Shown: positions 24,051 to 36,314 of the stretch, piece by piece
Layout: each line of letters starts with the position of its first letter
Position numbering within the stretch: the stretch's first letter is position 1
Assembly: GCA_002914805.1 (NCBI GenBank)
Contig: JXTB01000003.1
Span: 1,705,593-1,769,592, forward strand
Direction of reading: 5' to 3'
DNA: 64,000 nt
Source: Parasponia andersonii
Lineage: Eukaryota > Streptophyta > Magnoliopsida > Rosales > Cannabaceae
Made by a program: the position numbers and the translations under genes
The notes under the pieces: model-generated
The model's input: the letters and a program-made list of their open reading frames with translations, nothing else
Database searches by the model: none
Told to the model about the DNA's origin: nothing

Positions 24051-24525
24051 ATGTAATTTCATAATAATTTATATGTAATTTCACACATGTTTGTTTGAAT
24101 ATGAACACTAATATTTCATTCATTTGAAGTTCATATATACTTTTTTTTTTCCCTTAATCATACATCCGTCATTTTCATTTAGATAAGCCTGATATTTGAT
24201 GAGCAAAGTGTGGTTGGAAAGCACATTTTTCCAAATTAAATAAAACGTCCTCTATTATTTGAGCTTGCATTCAGAATTTTGGGCACCTAAAATGAAAGAG
24301 ATATCTAAACGAGCCTTGCAAGTCTAGTCAATGACGTGCTGCACATTTGAGTTAAATACAGCAAGCTAGCGGCTTCTTGACGACATTCATTGTTTTGGAA
24401 AAATTTCATGCGGGGTGACTATCGTATTATAAATAATTGTTCTCTCAAAAGAAACAGATTAAAAAAAAAAAATCGTTGAGCATTGAAAGAATTCAAAAAA
24501 GATTGCAGTAGAACAATTCTTTGTA
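24051..24525. other. Intergenic spacer upstream of P450 D
   Basis: AT-rich sequence without coding signal. It contains the presumed promoter region of the decayed gene D, but no element that I can assign with confidence. Confidence 0.4.
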
Positions 24526-24999
24526 ATGATGCTCTCATGTTTCCTTCCTATGCCTGTTTTTGCTTTTAACTCTTGCGAAGATATTCGACAAACTATGGTG
24601 GATTTCTACTCGAATACTGCATTTGATGCCTGCACAAGGAATCAAAGGACCTTCGTACAGATTCATCCATGGCAGCACCGAAGAAATCACCACCTTGAAA
24701 AGGGAAGCCATGAGAAGACCTATGGGTTTATCACATGCCATATTTCCCAGAGTTCAGCCTCATATTCACTCGTGGGTCAACGCATACGGTGACTGATCGA
24801 AAAACTCTACAAATATATCTCTGTTAGGCTTGGTGATATGAAGCTATAATAAGAATGTTTTTTAACCAATTTTTTTTTAATGTTTTTTAACCAATTTTTT
24901 TTTTCTGTTTTTTTCTATTGTAGGAAAGAATTATCTTCAATGGCATGGTCTTGAAGTCGAATTTGTCATAACCGAACCAGAGTTGATCAAAGAGGTTCT

Positions 25000-27170
25000 T
25001 GTAAAAACCCAGATTCAAGGGTAGAATTAGAATTTTACCAATTTCCGGATATTATATTGGGTGGACTAATTTGCAAAAGTTTGAGTGAGAAATGACTAAA
25101 TTACAATTATTTTGAGGACTGAGATAGAAATTTGGGAATCGGGGACTATAGTGTAAATTTTTAAAAATTTGCACAATCCACTACTTATCTCCGATGTGGG
25201 CTCACCCTCCCACACACTCTCTCTCTTCTCTCCCTCCCTCATTCCCGACCTCCCTCTCTCTCTCGCTCTCGATTTCTTCGGCCGAAGACAACCGAAGGAA
25301 TCACCGCTGCCTCCAGTCATTGTCCAACTGTAGGGACTATCGGCGGAGCTCTCCAGCATAGTGCCAGGCCGGTCGCCAGCCACCAGAAACCACCAGGGAA
25401 GCCCACCATCGCCGTAGAAGGAAAAGAAGTCGCAGAGGAGTTTTCGTCACCGGTGACTATTCTGGCAACTATTTGACTTCAAGTTAGGCTCGTTGGATTT
25501 ATAACATCACAAGGATCATCAAGGTATATATATCTTAACTTTATACTTCCTGAATCAAAACTTGTCATTTTTGGATATTTTCAATTTATGTTTTGACTTT
25601 TTAATCCAGCCGTTTGATCGTGCTTTTGTTGTCATTTTTAGATCATACTCAAAAAATTGGGAAGTTTGATACATATTGTCTATATTTGGCGACCGACATT
25701 AAAATCAAAATCAGACGGCAAAGATTTACATGCCACTGGTCCGGTGTAGACCTAGACCTGAATTGGACAAGTTATATATCTAATTTAGCTATTTCAGTTG
25801 ATAGGAATTCAGTTAAGAGGTCCGTTTGTAGATTTGAAGCACCGTTAAAAAAGTTGGCTTTTCGTAGGGGAATGATTGAGGGTATGGAACTGCTTCTCAA
25901 CTCTCCAAATGATCGCCCGATGATATCCTTGAGGATTCAATAGCGTGGTATCGCTATACTGGTGATGTAGGGACTCAGTTACCTTCATTTTATATCGTTT
26001 TCAAATAAAACTTACTTTTTTGTAAAATATGAGAACAAACGTAGTTTTTGAGTTATTTGATTATATGTGGTGGAATACGATTGTATGATATATACTGTAT
26101 TTCTCTGAAAATTTTCTGAGTATAGGTTATTTTTTGGGATATTAAAAATACAGTCATTATGCTGCTCATTTTTCTATAGAACTTAGTATACTTATTTTAT
26201 TGAAAAACCAGAGCATGATTATTTTCACACTTTAGTTCTATATTGCACATGTCTTAAGATCATACATAAGTACTATGTTAACATCGTGGATTTACAGTGT
26301 GGCACTGTATGCCCTACCATTGGTGTAAAGTCTGTAAACCCACGTGAGGTTTGTTTTTTCTAATTACATTCCTATATTGCAGGCATTGGTAATTCGATTG
26401 CCCTACTAGGTTTAGTAAGCGACACATTGGTATCCCTTTTGGGTATGGACTTAGATGTCAGGCAGGCTGCCAGGTACACTTAGTGCCATCATCCTGGGTT
26501 TCAACAAATGAAAGCATATGAGCTTATCAGTATGAGTTAATTTGTGTTATATGCATATGAATTGAATGTTTATGATTATACTGATTTATTTATACATATA
26601 CATATGGATTTCTAGTTTTAGATCATTATATATGTATGTATTAGATTTAAACTAACCATGCAGGAATTTTTCATCACAAAAATATTTTCAATTGAGGTAA
26701 ATGTTTTTCCTACTGAGCATTGTATGTTCACCCCTACCTTCGTCTTCAAATGGTATTCAATGCGACTTTGGTGATCAAGAGGAGTAAGAAGCCATCAGAA
26801 TTGTAGTTCATTATCTTAGTAATACTTAAAGCATGTTATTATGGTGTTTGGATTATTTGGGTTTTGTTTCAGTATTAAACCAAGATTACTACTTTCTATT
26901 ATGTTTGTGAACTTATGTATATCATTTTGGCTTTGATTTTGTTGTGGATGATGATGATGCTTGAACCTTATTTCTTAACTACGTTCGATATATGTTTAAT
27001 GGTGTATACAAACTACGGAAGAGGTTCACATGATGAAATTCCAATTATTTTATTTAAATAGACCGTTTTATGAAACTGAGATTTTTAAGATATTTTCTAA
27101 ATAAATCAAGGAATTTCTCACCTTAGTGAAATTTTCCTTCTGCCACTAGTCTGGGTTTTAGGTTGTGATA
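25000..27170 (+). repeat. 5' LTR of gypsy element 2
   Basis: It starts TGTAAAAACCC and ends near GTTGTGATA, just before the primer-binding region. It pairs with 31977-34138 and, more distantly, with the LTRs of gypsy element 1. It has the same layout of a GA/CT-rich region (about 25200-25270), then GC-richer sequence, then an AT-rich part. Confidence 0.85.
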
Positions 27171-27302
27171 GAAATTTTAGTATCAAAGCTTAAGTTTAAT
27201 AGCTCGGACATATCACCATTAAACTAGATTAAAGTTATTTTTATAATAAGCATTAATAATTATTTCACTAATAGCTTGGCATATTGTTTCGGACTTGTAA
27301 GG

Positions 27303-28764
27303 ATGTCTCCAAGAGGAGTTCTGAGGCACCAGCTAGGTGCTGAACCTCCTCATCATCTGGATTTTTCTCTTCTGATTGAGGCAATGCAGTAGGCATTTCC
27401 CCAGATGAGCAATCCAGACTGTCAGCCTCTAGCTCCAAGGGAATGTCAATTAGATCAATCAGACCACCTCTAGTGATTCATGTACCTCCAGCCAGGGCAG
27501 TATGATGGGAGATCAGAACCTCTCACGGCAATTGCTTGGTTACGTGAGATAAAGAGGCACTTTTGGTCCCTTAGTACTCCGATAGGGTTTTGAGGTAGTA
27601 TTTGCTATCAGCTGCCTGATGGAGAGTGTCGTTCATTGGTAGCTGACTATGCAACGAATGTAGAATATGGTGGGTCTGACTTTGGAAGACTTTGAATGGA
27701 TTTTCAAGGCCTAGTATGCTAATAAGGAACAATAGGATGAAGTACACTGTGAGTGAGTACTTGATGGAGTTCACTGAATTGGAAGTGTTGCCCTTAACTC
27801 GAGTACGAGTGAGAAGTACCGAGTTACCAAGTTTAGGAGTCATCTGAATCAGAACATTTTCAATAGAATTAGCACTCAGACTTTCCATACTCTTCTTAAG
27901 ATTACAGTGGCTAACTATCAGGCAGAGGCCATCGAAGAAGGATTAGATTCCAGGAGGAACTGAAGAAGAGATAATGACAGGAAATCACTAGAAGGAATCA
28001 AGGGCAGTGGTTAGCCTAGGATACTCTGAATAATGGAAGCTCAAACAGTAGTGGTCCTTAGTAGTCCTTATAGAGGATATTTTGCTTGTGACCAGTTGGG
28101 TTATCGGAAGAAGGAATATCCTAATCGTCTATAGAAATTTCCCTTTTCTTAGAGAGGACAGTAGAGGTGCCAGTCATGTTTTGTTTCTTAACAGAACACT
28201 CAAGCAAGGCCAGAACAGTCATAGGGTGTCTCCTAGATTTTTACTTCCCTTCAGCCTTATCAGTATCAGTATTGGCCTTAGGGTTTCACTTAGAATTTTC
28301 AGACTCCTCAGGCCTCAAGAAGTCATAGTTTGTGTCGTTTTGGTAGTATTGGTCTAGGATCCAGTAGCAACTATCCTAATCAAGGAAGAAGCAATAGAGA
28401 GAAAGGAAAAGTGACTGGCTAAGCCTATGCTTTTACTGGAGCCGATGACACTCAGGATTGTACCAGCTAAGGTGTTGTTGATGGTATGATCCTTATTTCA
28501 TACTCTTGGGCACATATTTCATTTGATACTAGTGCATCCTATTCATTCATATCATTATTGTTTGCTCAACTGTTGCGGTTAAATTTTTTTGATTTGGATT
28601 ATGTATTAACATTGGGCACACCTGTGGGAGAAGTAGTTGATGTGTCTAGTGTGTATAAGTCTTGTCGTGTTGTAGTTGGTAATAGAAAGTTGCTTGCTAA
28701 TTTGAATATGTTGTCGATAGGACAGTATGACATGATACTCGGTATAGATTGGTTGTCGAAGTAG
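27303..28764 (+). pseudogene. Gypsy 2 gag and protease, degenerate
   Basis: The gag start is ATG at 27303 (MSPRGVLRHQ), aligned with the start of gag in gypsy element 1. Stops appear within 30 codons, including a TAG at about 27391 where element 1 has a Gln. The zinc-knuckle segment near 28080-28120 keeps only one of three Cys and has no His. A TAG at about 28153 aligns with the TAG that follows the knuckle in element 1. The protease region (28486-28764) reads FDTSASYSF at the active site. Confidence 0.7.
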
Positions 28765-28884
28765 TGAGCCGTTGTAGATTGCCATATAAAGTGGGTGATT
28801 TTTTTCCTAGTGATGGACATCCTATTATTTATCAAGCTATTATAAGTCCATTGAAGCATAGTCCTGTTCTAAAAGCATGCTTGG

Positions 28885-31800
28885 GTGAAAGAAAGAAAAT
28901 TAGAGTGTTATAGGAACTTGTTTGCCATTGATGGCAAGGAGAAGACAGATGATCAAGACTTATGGATTCCAGTGGTGAGTGAGTATTCAGAGGTGTTTCC
29001 TGAAGACTTACTGAGGTTACCACCAGATAGGGAGATCGACTTCTGTAATGAAATAGTTCATGGAGCTCAACCAATTTCTATTTCAGTATATAACATGGCT
29101 TTTACTGAGATGAAAGAATTGAGAGAACAGTTAGACTATCTACTTTCCAAAGGCTTTATTCATAGTAGCACTTCTTCTTGGGATGCTCCTGTTTTGTCTG
29201 TGAAGAAAGCAAATGGTTCGTTGAGACTTTGTGTGGACTATGTGAAGTTAAATTAGTTGACAGTGAAGAATAAGTACCCTTTACTAAGGATAGACGAATT
29301 GTTTGATCAACTTAATGGTTCAGGGTTCTTCTCCAATATTGATTTGAAATCCGGTTATCATCAGTTGAAGATAAGAGAGAATGATATACCTAAGATAGTA
29401 TTCAAAACTCGATATGGTCACTTTGAGTTTCTGGTGATGCCATTTGGTTTGACGAATACTCCTGCAGCTTTTATGGATCTCATGAATCAGACTTTTAGGC
29501 TATTTTTGGACCATTTTATGGTTATATTCATCAATGATATCTTGGTGTATTCCAAGACTCGAGAAGAGCATGCCAAACATCTGGGGATAATACTTAAGAC
29601 CTTGAGAGTTCATCAGTTATACGCCAAGAAATCGAAGTGTGACTTTTGGATGTAAGAAGTGAAATTCTTGGGGCATGTGATTTCTCACAAAGGTATATCA
29701 ATTGATCCTACTAAGATAGAAGCTATTCTAGAGTGGGAGAGACCGAGAAATATGGCAGAAGTATGGAGTTTTCTTGGTTTGGCAAGTTACTATTGTTGGT
29801 TTGTACAAGATTTCTCCAGGATTGCCTTGCCTTTGACTAAGTTCACCAGGAAGGATGTCGAGTTTGTTTGGGATCATGAACATGAAGAAGCTTTTGTCAG
29901 GTTAAAGTAGAATTTGACCACCGCACATATTCTCACTATCCTTGATAGTAGCGAACCTTATATGGTGTATACTAATGCTTCAAAAACGAGTTTGGGATGT
30001 ATCTTGATACAGAATAGTCAAGTTGTGGCTTATGCTTCTCACCAGTTGAAGCCACATGAAAAGAATTATCTCACCCATGATCTGGAGCTTGTAGTCGTAA
30101 TCTTTGCATTGAAGATTTGGAAAAATTACTTGTACGGTGTAAAGTTTGACATATTCTCCAATTATAAGAGTTTGAAGTATCTCTTTACTCAGAAGGATCT
30201 GAACTTAAGACAGCAAAGATGGGTTGAGTATATGGAGGATTATGATTTCGACCTACATTGTCATTCTAATAAGGCCAATGTTGTAACCGATGCACTGAGA
30301 ATGAAGCCTCATGATGTACTAGCTGCAGTGTGTTTGAAGATTGGAGGAACTCAATTACAATTGGTAACTACAACTTGCAGTTGTTTAAGAATGAAAGGGT
30401 TGCATACCTGAGCAATATTGTGATTTCATTATCACTTCTCTAGACTGTCTAACAGAGTCAGTGGCAGGATAGGGAGTTGAGGATAACCTAGAACTAGCTT
30501 CAGAATGATGAATAGTTAGATGGTTGGAGCACCAACAAAGAAGGATTTTTGCTTTTCATTGGGAAATTGGCTGTAGCTAATGACCCTAATCTTCGAGAAA
30601 CCATTCCAACTGAGGCTCACAAATCAAGGTTCTTAGTACATGCAGGTAGTGATAAGATGTACCTAGACTTGAAAAGGAAGTATTGGTGGAAAGGGATGAA
30701 GAAAGATGTAGCTACTTTTATAGCCAAGTATTTGAATTGTCAACAAGTCAAGGTTGAACACTAAAGGCTAGCTGAGTTACTTTAGCACTTACCAATTTTG
30801 GAGTGAAAGTGGGACAGTTCACAATAGACTTCATGAGCAGTTTGCCAAAATCCTTGAGGAAGAACGATGCAGTCTGGGTGATAGTCATTCAATTGATGAA
30901 GAGTACTCACTTTATACCGATTCAGATAGGCTATTCACTTACTAAACTCAATATACTATATGTAGAGAACATCATTGTCAAAGACTCAAATGACTTCAGT
31001 AGACTTTCTGGTCATTGATCACAGCATGATGTACCTTCAAGCATAGTTTCTAACAGAGACCTAAGGTTTACCTCTAAGTTTTGGAGAGCCTTACAGAAAG
31101 CATTTAGTACGCAGTTAGATATCAGTACAGCTCACCATCCTGACCATTTAGATTCTTGAGGGCATGCTATATTATTGCATACTAGACTTTGGTGGGAACT
31201 GGGATGATCATCTTCCGTTAGTGGAATTTACTTATAATTACAGTTACTAGACCAACGTGGGTGTGGCTCTATGTGAGGTGTTACATGGGAGGCCCTGTAG
31301 ATCGCCTTGCATTAGGTAGAGCTTGAAGAGTGTTACTCTTGGACTTGAGTAGATTAAGGAGACTACTAATAAGATCAAAGATATCTAAGAGAGACTCAAG
31401 TAGTTTCAGAGTCGCCAAAAGAGTTATACTGACCCTAAGAGGCATGAGATAGAGTTAATATTGGTGATTTTGTAGTCTTGAAAGTGACTCCAAGGCATGG
31501 TGTTACAAGATTTGGGGTTAAGGGTAAGCTTGCTCCGAGGTATATTGGTCCCTTTGAGATCATTGAGAGAATTGGACCAGTGGCATATCGCTTGAATCTA
31601 TTTTCATAGTTGGGTCACATGCATAATATGTTTCATATGTCGATGCTGAAGAAGTACAAACCGAACCCATCTCATGTTGTTTAGTACGTGCATGTACTAA
31701 TCTAAGAAGATGTGTCCTATGAAGGGCACTCTATTCGCTTGTTGGCTAAAGAGTTGAAGGTGCTTCATAACAGAGAGATCCTACTTGTCAAGGTGCTTTG

Positions 31801-31916
31801 AGAATATCACAAAGAAGATGAGGCTACTAGCGAAGATGAGGCTACTAGGGAACGCGAGATAGAGATGTATGAGAAGTGTCCTCATTTGTTTAACTTTCAA
31901 CTAGAAGTTGTACTGT
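28885..31916 (+). pseudogene. Gypsy 2 pol: reverse transcriptase, RNase H, integrase, chromodomain-like tail
   Basis: Open pieces follow each other in one frame between single stops: 28885-29256 and 29257-29655 (reverse transcriptase), 29659-29910, and 29914-30411 (RNase H). Then come an integrase zinc region (30549-30764) and core (30803-31018), and a heavily broken C-terminal region to 31916. The active-site box reads FIND, with the first catalytic Asp changed to Asn at about 29533. Stops at 29254, 29656 and 29908 replace codons that are open in gypsy element 1 (Gln CAG for the first and third). Confidence 0.82.
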
Positions 31917-31976
31917 GATGTATTCCTTCACTTATATTTTGAATTTCGTGACAAAATTCCTATGAGGAAGGAAGAA

Positions 31977-34138
31977 TGTAAAAATCGGATTTTTCAAGGG
32001 TAGAATTGCAATTTTACCAATTTCCAAATGTTATATTGGATGGACTAATTTGCGAAAGCTTCAGTGAGAAAGGACTAAATTGCAATTATTTTGAGGACTA
32101 ATGTGATAAATATTTAGGAACCTATAGTGCAAATTTTAAAAAATTTGCACAGTCCCTACTTATCCCCCACGTGGGCTCACTCTCCCACACTTTCTCTCTC
32201 TTCTGTCCCTCCCTCGGTCCTAACCTCCATCTCTCTCTCGCTCTTGATTTATCTCAGCCGAAGACAACCGAAGGAAGCACTACCGCCACCCAATTGCAAG
32301 GACCGCCAGTAGAGCTCACCAGCATCGCACCAGGCCCATCGCTAGCCACAAAAACTACAAGGGAGGCCCACCATTGTAAGAGAAGGAAAAGAAGCCACAG
32401 AGGAGCTTTCGTCACCGACGACTATTCTGGCCACCAATTGACCTTAAACCAGGCTATTTGGATTCGTATCGTTGTAAGGATCGTCAAGGTATATATATCT
32501 TAACTCCATACTACCCGAATCAAAACTTACCATTTTTAGATATTTTGACTTTAAGTTTGACTTCTTTATCTGGTCATTGGAATGTGTTTTTGTTATCATT
32601 TTTTGATTATACTTGAAAATGTGAAGGTGTATATATATTGCCTATGTGACGGCACAAAAATCGAAATCGGACGGCTAAGATTTATCTCGATTTGCATACC
32701 ACAGTCCGGTATAGAACTAGACCCGAATTAGATAAGCTATATATCTAACCTAGCTATTTTGAGTACTAGGAATTTAGTAAAGGAGTCTGTTTGTGGATTT
32801 GAATCTTCGTTGAGAAGTCGGTTTTTTGCAGGGGAATAGTCGAGGGCTTGGAATTTGTTTCCAACCCTCCGAATGATCATCCAACGACACCTTGAGGATT
32901 CAATAGTATGATATCACTATTTTGGTGAGGTAGGGACTCAGTTACCTTTGTTTTATATCATTTTTGAATAAAACTTACTTTCTGCAACATATGAGAACAA
33001 ACTTGGTTCTTGAGTTATTTGAATATATGTGATGGAATATGATTGTATGATATATAATGTATTACTCTGAGAATTTTCTAAGTGCAGGTTATTTTTAGGT
33101 ATATCAAAAATAGGGCCATTATGTTTCTCATTTTTCTATGGAACCAAGTATACTTATTTTATTGAAAAACCAGAGTACGATTATTTTCACATTTTAGTTC
33201 TGTATTGCACGTGTTATAAGATCGTACATGAGCACTGTGTTAGTATCGTGAGTTTATAGTATGGCACTGTGTGCCCTACCGTCGGTGTAGAGTTTGTAAC
33301 TCGCACAGGGTTTGTTATTCTGATTACCTTCTCATTTGGCAGATATAAGCAATTTGGTTGTCCCTCAAGGTTTGGTAGGCGACACATAGGTGTCCCCTCC
33401 AAGTATAGGCTTAAGTGTCAGGTAGGCTGTTAGATACACTTAGTACTATCATCCTAGGTTTCGACAGATGAAAGGATGTGAACTCATGGGTATGTGTTGA
33501 TTTGTATCATGTACATATGACTTGAATGGTTTTGATTATACTAATTTATTTATACACATACATATGGATTTCTAATTTTGGATCATTATATATATATATA
33601 TGTGTATGTATTATATTTAAACTAGCCATGCAGAAACTTTCCATCTCTAAAATATTTTTGATCGAGGTAATTATTTTTCCTACTGGGCATTGTGTGCTTA
33701 CCCCTTACCTTTCTTTTCATGTAGTGTTCAGTTTGACTTTGGTGATCAAGAGGATTAAGAGGCCATCGAGATTGTAGTTCATTATCTGGGTAATGTTTGA
33801 AGTGTGTTCTTGTAGTGTTTGGACTATTTAGGTTTTGTTTTAGTATTGAACTAAGATTACTAGTTTCCATTATGTCTGTGAACTTATGTACGCCATTCTG
33901 GCTTTGATTTTGTTGTGGACGATGATGAAGCTTGAACCTTATTTTCTTAACTACATTTTTCGGTGTTTAATGGTGTATATGAACTGTGAATAAGTTCACG
34001 GGATAAAATTCTCATTATTTTATTTTAATAGACTGTTTTATAACACTGGGACTTTTAAGATATTTTTCAAATAAATCAAAGAATTTCTTACATTTGTGAA
34101 ATCCCCTTCTTCACTAGCTCAGGTTTTGGATTGTAACA
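31977..34138 (+). repeat. 3' LTR of gypsy element 2
   Basis: It starts TGTAAAAATCGG after the chromodomain-like remnant and ends TTGTAACA at the GTTCT duplication. It differs from the 5' copy at many positions, mostly single-base changes with small indels. Confidence 0.85.
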
Positions 34139-35800
34139 GTTCTCTTCTTAACAACAAAAATAGAGCTTTTTCGAAAATAGTGACAAAAGGGCTTATGAAG
34201 AAGCTATTAGGAAATGGTTTAGTGACATCCGAAGGTGAAAAATGGATGAAGTTGCAGAAACTGGCAAATTATGCCTTCTAAGCAGAGAGCTTGTGAGTAA
34301 GTTAATCTTATCCTATAAAACTAGTTATCCATCTACAATAATAATGACATACTCTTGATTTGAGAGGTTTAGTTCATTACTAATGAGTTATCTTCCCATA
34401 ATTTAATATAGAAAAGAACTTAGATATAGTTGTTGATTCTTGCTACTAATTAATGATCAATAGGGAATTATTATAGAAATAGTCTTTAGTGTTGAGATGA
34501 TGCTGGAAAGATGGAAACATTATGAAGGAAAAGAGGTCGAGATGTTTGAAAAATTTAGATTGTTGACTTCAGAAATAATTTCCAGAACAGCATTTGGGAG
34601 TGGTTACAAAGAAGGGAACAAAATCTTCGATATGCTAAGGACATTAATCTTGTTAACATCCAGAAACTTATACAAGCATAGATTTCCTGGCCTTAGGTAA
34701 TAAACCCTTTTATCTTAAAAAACAATTAGTATATATTATGGAGAATAATAGCTTATAAATTATTCTCAAGTATAATTAGTCATTGACTATTCAATTCTTT
34801 TGCAGCAAAATCTTAAAAAATAAGGATAAGACTGAAGCCAAGATGCTTAAGAAAGAAATTCACAAATGGATAAAATAGTTGATTAAGCACAGAGGAGAGA
34901 AAGTAATAAATGATATTGGAGGATCAAAGGGAAACAAGTTTGGGAATGATTTTCTTAGAGAACTAATAAAGGCTCACCATGAACCTAACGACAAGCAGAG
35001 GGTCTCATTGGACGACTTGGTTGATGAGTGCAAGACGTTTTATGTCGTTGGATAAGAAGCAACGAATAGTTTGCTAGTATGGACTGTCTTGCTTTTAGCA
35101 TTACATACAGATTGGCAAGTGAAACAAGAAAGAAGGTTCTTAACTTATTTAGCCACAAGAATCCAAACCCAGACGGCATATCAAAACTAAAAATAGTAAG
35201 TCACTCTCTAAAATGTGAGTATTGTTATTTGTTAGAGACAAAAATCTTTTATAGCAATTGATTATTCCACATTTCTATTGGTGCCAAAATTTAGTATAAA
35301 AATTAGTGTCTATAGCAATACTCACCAAAAAGATAGAAATTCATTTTCATTTCCAAGACAATATAAAATAACTCCATACATGTTTGTTTTCTCCCCATCC
35401 CCCCCTCCCCCTCTTCTTTGTGCAGATTAGTTTGGTAATTAATGAATCTCTAAGATTATATCCTCTTATGATTGGCATCATAAGAAAAGTAGATAAAGAA
35501 GTTGGACTAGGACATCTCATACTTCTTCCTAATCTTCACTTTTATATCTCCAACTTGGCTCTTCACCATGACCCTCAAATATGGGGAGAAGTTGTTCATA
35601 AGTTCAAATCGGATAGATTCTCACAAGGTATTGCAAAAACTGCAAATGACTACAATGGAGCTTCATTTTTCCCCTTTGGAATCGGACCACAAACCTGTGT
35701 GGGCATGAACTTGGCACTTACTCAAGTAAAGATTGCTCTTTCCATGATTCTGCAACGCGATGGCAGTTCATTGCCATCAACATCAAGTCCACCATTTTGA

Positions 35801-36260
35801 CCCAAGAAAACCTGCAAGACCAAAATTAGAAAAGCATTATGTGCTAAGACCTCCAAAAATTTTAAACTTTGAAACACTTGTAAATCATTACATTCCACTT
35901 AATTCACCTCAAAATTATTCTGAGCAGCAAATAAAAGTGCTTCACAAATGGCAATCAACTCAATATTCTCAACAGATTTCGAACCTCGGATTTTTTAGGA
36001 AAAGCAAGCTAATAGCCTAATACCATCCCATCTGAATCCCGAAGAACTCCACTTATACCAATATCTTTCTCCATAACAAACTGATGCATCTGTGTTCAGG
36101 TTAATACTACCTAATTCTGGAGATAGCCACCTGCTTGTCTGAGATGAAAGAATGGACAACTTCTTTTCGATACTCACCATCTACAGAAAAGTCGAGCAAA
36201 TCAAGTGCTAGTTCCATAATTAAACCACCTTCCCTAGGCATCCCATATCGTCCAAAGTAG
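35801..36260 (-). pseudogene. RNase H-domain relic (plant non-LTR retroelement type)
   Basis: On the minus strand, the segment around 36140-36060 reads as the start of a plant RNase H-like domain: a W-x-P segment, then INLNTDAS, then after a frame change a GVLRDSDGMVLG segment and an IELIAICEALLF helix near 35950. This pattern (NxDA, GxGxVxRDxxG, ExxAxxxAL) is typical of RNase H domains of LINE-type retroelements and their derivatives. It is frameshifted and has stops. The rest of the element may lie in the assembly gap. Confidence 0.5.
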
Positions 36261-36314
36261 CATTGCGAACTTTTCAAAACTCGGTATTTCAAAATTCCAA
36301 AAAAAAAAAAAAAA

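Larger units (their letters stand above)
25000..34138 (+). mobile_element. Ty3/gypsy LTR retrotransposon 2, same family as element 1, complete but dead
   Basis: Two LTRs of about 2.17 kb flank gag-pol on the + strand. The target duplication is GTTCT (24995-24999 and 34139-34143), inside exon 2 of P450 D. The primer site after the 5' LTR is tRNA-Met-like but decayed (tagtatcaaagc, about 27179-27190). Every domain aligns to gypsy element 1, and the many stops and LTR differences suggest it is older than element 1. Confidence 0.9.
24526..35800 (+). pseudogene. Cytochrome P450 pseudogene D (CYP749-like), split by gypsy element 2
   Basis: Exon 1 (24526-24788) has a frameshift within the membrane anchor. 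Exon 2 starts at 24924, is split by the gypsy element after 24999, and resumes at 34144-34292 with a TAA where gene B has CAA. Exon 3 (34464-34696, 233 nt) is open. Exon 4 (34806-35195) has a TAG, a TAA inside the I-helix motif where gene B has AGQETT, and a frameshift near 35120. Exon 5 starts at 35426. It retains NESLRLY, but PERF reads SDRF and the haem loop reads FGIGPQTCVG, with the conserved Arg changed to Gln. P450 similarity stops at 35758. A matching 3' tail occurs at 41689. Confidence 0.85.

Noticed and set aside
24526-24792. 88-codon frame at the start of P450 D as an independent gene
   Set aside because: It is the shifted frame of P450 exon 1. The true exon frame covers 24560-24788.
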